From: Actinomycetota bacterium
GTDB taxonomy: Bacteria > Actinomycetota > Actinomycetes > Nanopelagicales > Nanopelagicaceae
Length of the DNA stretch: 7,676 nt
Assembly: GCA_947480465.1 (NCBI GenBank)
Contig: CANKCT010000038.1
Location: 1-7,676, forward strand
Direction of reading: 5' to 3'
A program made the translations under genes and the position numbers. Positions 7,484-7,676 of this stretch are shown here, piece by piece; positions within the stretch are counted from its first letter, which is position 1; each line of letters opens with the position of its first letter. Under the pieces are notes generated by a model. The model made no database searches, was not told the origin of the DNA, and was given only the letters and a program-made list of their open reading frames with translations.

Positions 7484-7608
7484 CACCGTTGGAGCAATCT
7501 GACAGTGACATCTCAGCACTGCCTAACCTTTTGGTTGGTGAATCATCTCGGTCCGTTTATTCGGTCGATGAATCTCAGTGCGACGGGCCTAACAAATAGT
7601 TAAGCCAC

Positions 7609-7643
7609 AACCGAGCGGTTTTTTGCGCATGCGCTAAAAAACT
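7609..7643 (+). promoter_or_regulatory. Overlapping terminator-like and T6/A6 hairpins before the rpsB ribosome binding site
   Basis: AACC-GAGC-GGTT (7609-7620) is a short stem running into six Ts (7619-7624), like a weak intrinsic terminator. The same Ts can instead pair with six As (7636-7641) in a hairpin with GCG/CGC and a CATG loop (7617-7643, one bulged T at 7635, G-C and G-T pairs at the base). The two structures exclude each other. The second ends two bases before the Shine-Dalgarno, so it could affect ribosome access. Confidence 0.4.
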
Positions 7644-7644
7644 A

Positions 7645-7652
7645 AGAAGGAG
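7645..7652 (+). promoter_or_regulatory. Ribosome binding site of rpsB
   Basis: AGAAGGAG lies ten bases before ATG 7663. It is the strongest Shine-Dalgarno in the window, as expected for an abundant ribosomal protein. Confidence 0.8.
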
Positions 7653-7662
7653 TAACCCTGCC

Positions 7663-7676
7663 ATGGCAGTTGTAAC
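7663..7676 (+). CDS. rpsB: 30S ribosomal protein S2, 5' end only
   Basis: Only the first four codons and two bases of a fifth are inside the window, reading MAVV and then an AC-initial (Thr) codon. This matches the MAVVT start common in actinobacterial S2. A strong Shine-Dalgarno precedes it, and a position downstream of xerC is the conserved place of rpsB in Actinobacteria. S2 is a small-subunit protein that also joins with S1 on the ribosome. The call rests on the start, signal and context, since too little protein is visible for domain evidence. Confidence 0.72.

Larger units (their letters stand above)
7482..7662 (+). promoter_or_regulatory. Structured 5' leader of rpsB, candidate cis-regulatory RNA
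   Basis: The region before rpsB has no ORF of note but dense complementarity. Hairpin 1 is CTAACC/GGTTGG (7523-7528 with 7533-7538, TTTT loop). An outer stem GCACTG/CAGTGC (7516-7521 with 7576-7581) can enclose it. Hairpin 2 is GGCCTAAC/GTTAAGCC (7586-7593 with 7599-7606, one C-A mismatch, AAATA loop). Competing pairings are CAGTG/CACTG (7503-7507 with 7517-7521) and CTCGGT/ACCGAG (7547-7552 with 7610-7615). ATCTCAG and GCCTAAC each occur twice in the same order. Ribosomal protein operons are often controlled by their own protein binding such leaders, and S2 is known to repress rpsB-tsf in E. coli; that this leader does so is an inference. Confidence 0.45.

Noticed and set aside
7629..7637. 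Two-codon upstream reading frame ATG-CGC-TAA in the T6/A6 hairpin before rpsB
   Set aside because: No ribosome binding site precedes it, and the ATG is part of the GCGCATGCGC palindrome; probably chance.
7450..7662. tRNA or small RNA gene in the gap before rpsB
   Set aside because: No cloverleaf, T-loop (GTTCRA) or CCA end could be found; the structure fits a leader better.

Overview
The window looks like a compact chromosome segment from a low-GC actinobacterium. The xerC-to-rpsB neighbourhood, the serA-leuB-ilvE-cimA order and the actinobacterial style of SerA, LeuB, IlvE and CimA all point to Actinobacteria. The moderate-to-low GC codon use, 1-base gene junctions and short intergenic gaps suggest a streamlined freshwater lineage (acI/Nanopelagicales type). 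The lineage is inferred from gene content and style only; no search was run.

Bases 1-4870 are one forward amino-acid operon. It holds the 3' part of serA (the window edge removes the N-terminus), then leuB, ilvE and cimA, joined by 1-base overlaps or a 3-base gap. SerA starts serine synthesis. LeuB and IlvE serve leucine and the other branched-chain amino acids. CimA makes citramalate from pyruvate and acetyl-CoA, which LeuCD (not in the window) and LeuB can turn into 2-oxobutyrate, giving a threonine-independent route to isoleucine.

Bases 4872-5636 hold a reverse-strand regulator gene with a GAF-like N-terminal domain and a LuxR-type helix-turn-helix. It converges on cimA with one base between the two stop codons. 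A roughly 200-base divergent control region with several dyads separates it from the next forward genes.

Bases 5847-7449 hold xerC (tyrosine recombinase for chromosome dimer resolution) and an overlapping GT2 polyprenol-phosphate mannosyltransferase gene. The mannosyltransferase gene is read from a GTG inside the xerC end.

Bases 7450-7676 hold a 213-base intergenic region and the first five codons, the last incomplete, of rpsB (ribosomal protein S2). The probable 5' leader of rpsB has two hairpins built on a repeated GCCTAAC element, mutually exclusive pairings, and a T6/A6 hairpin directly before the ribosome binding site. This is the best candidate for something undescribed here: a possible cis-acting autoregulatory RNA. 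The rest is mostly ordinary housekeeping. No RNA gene, CRISPR array, insertion sequence or phage gene was seen.
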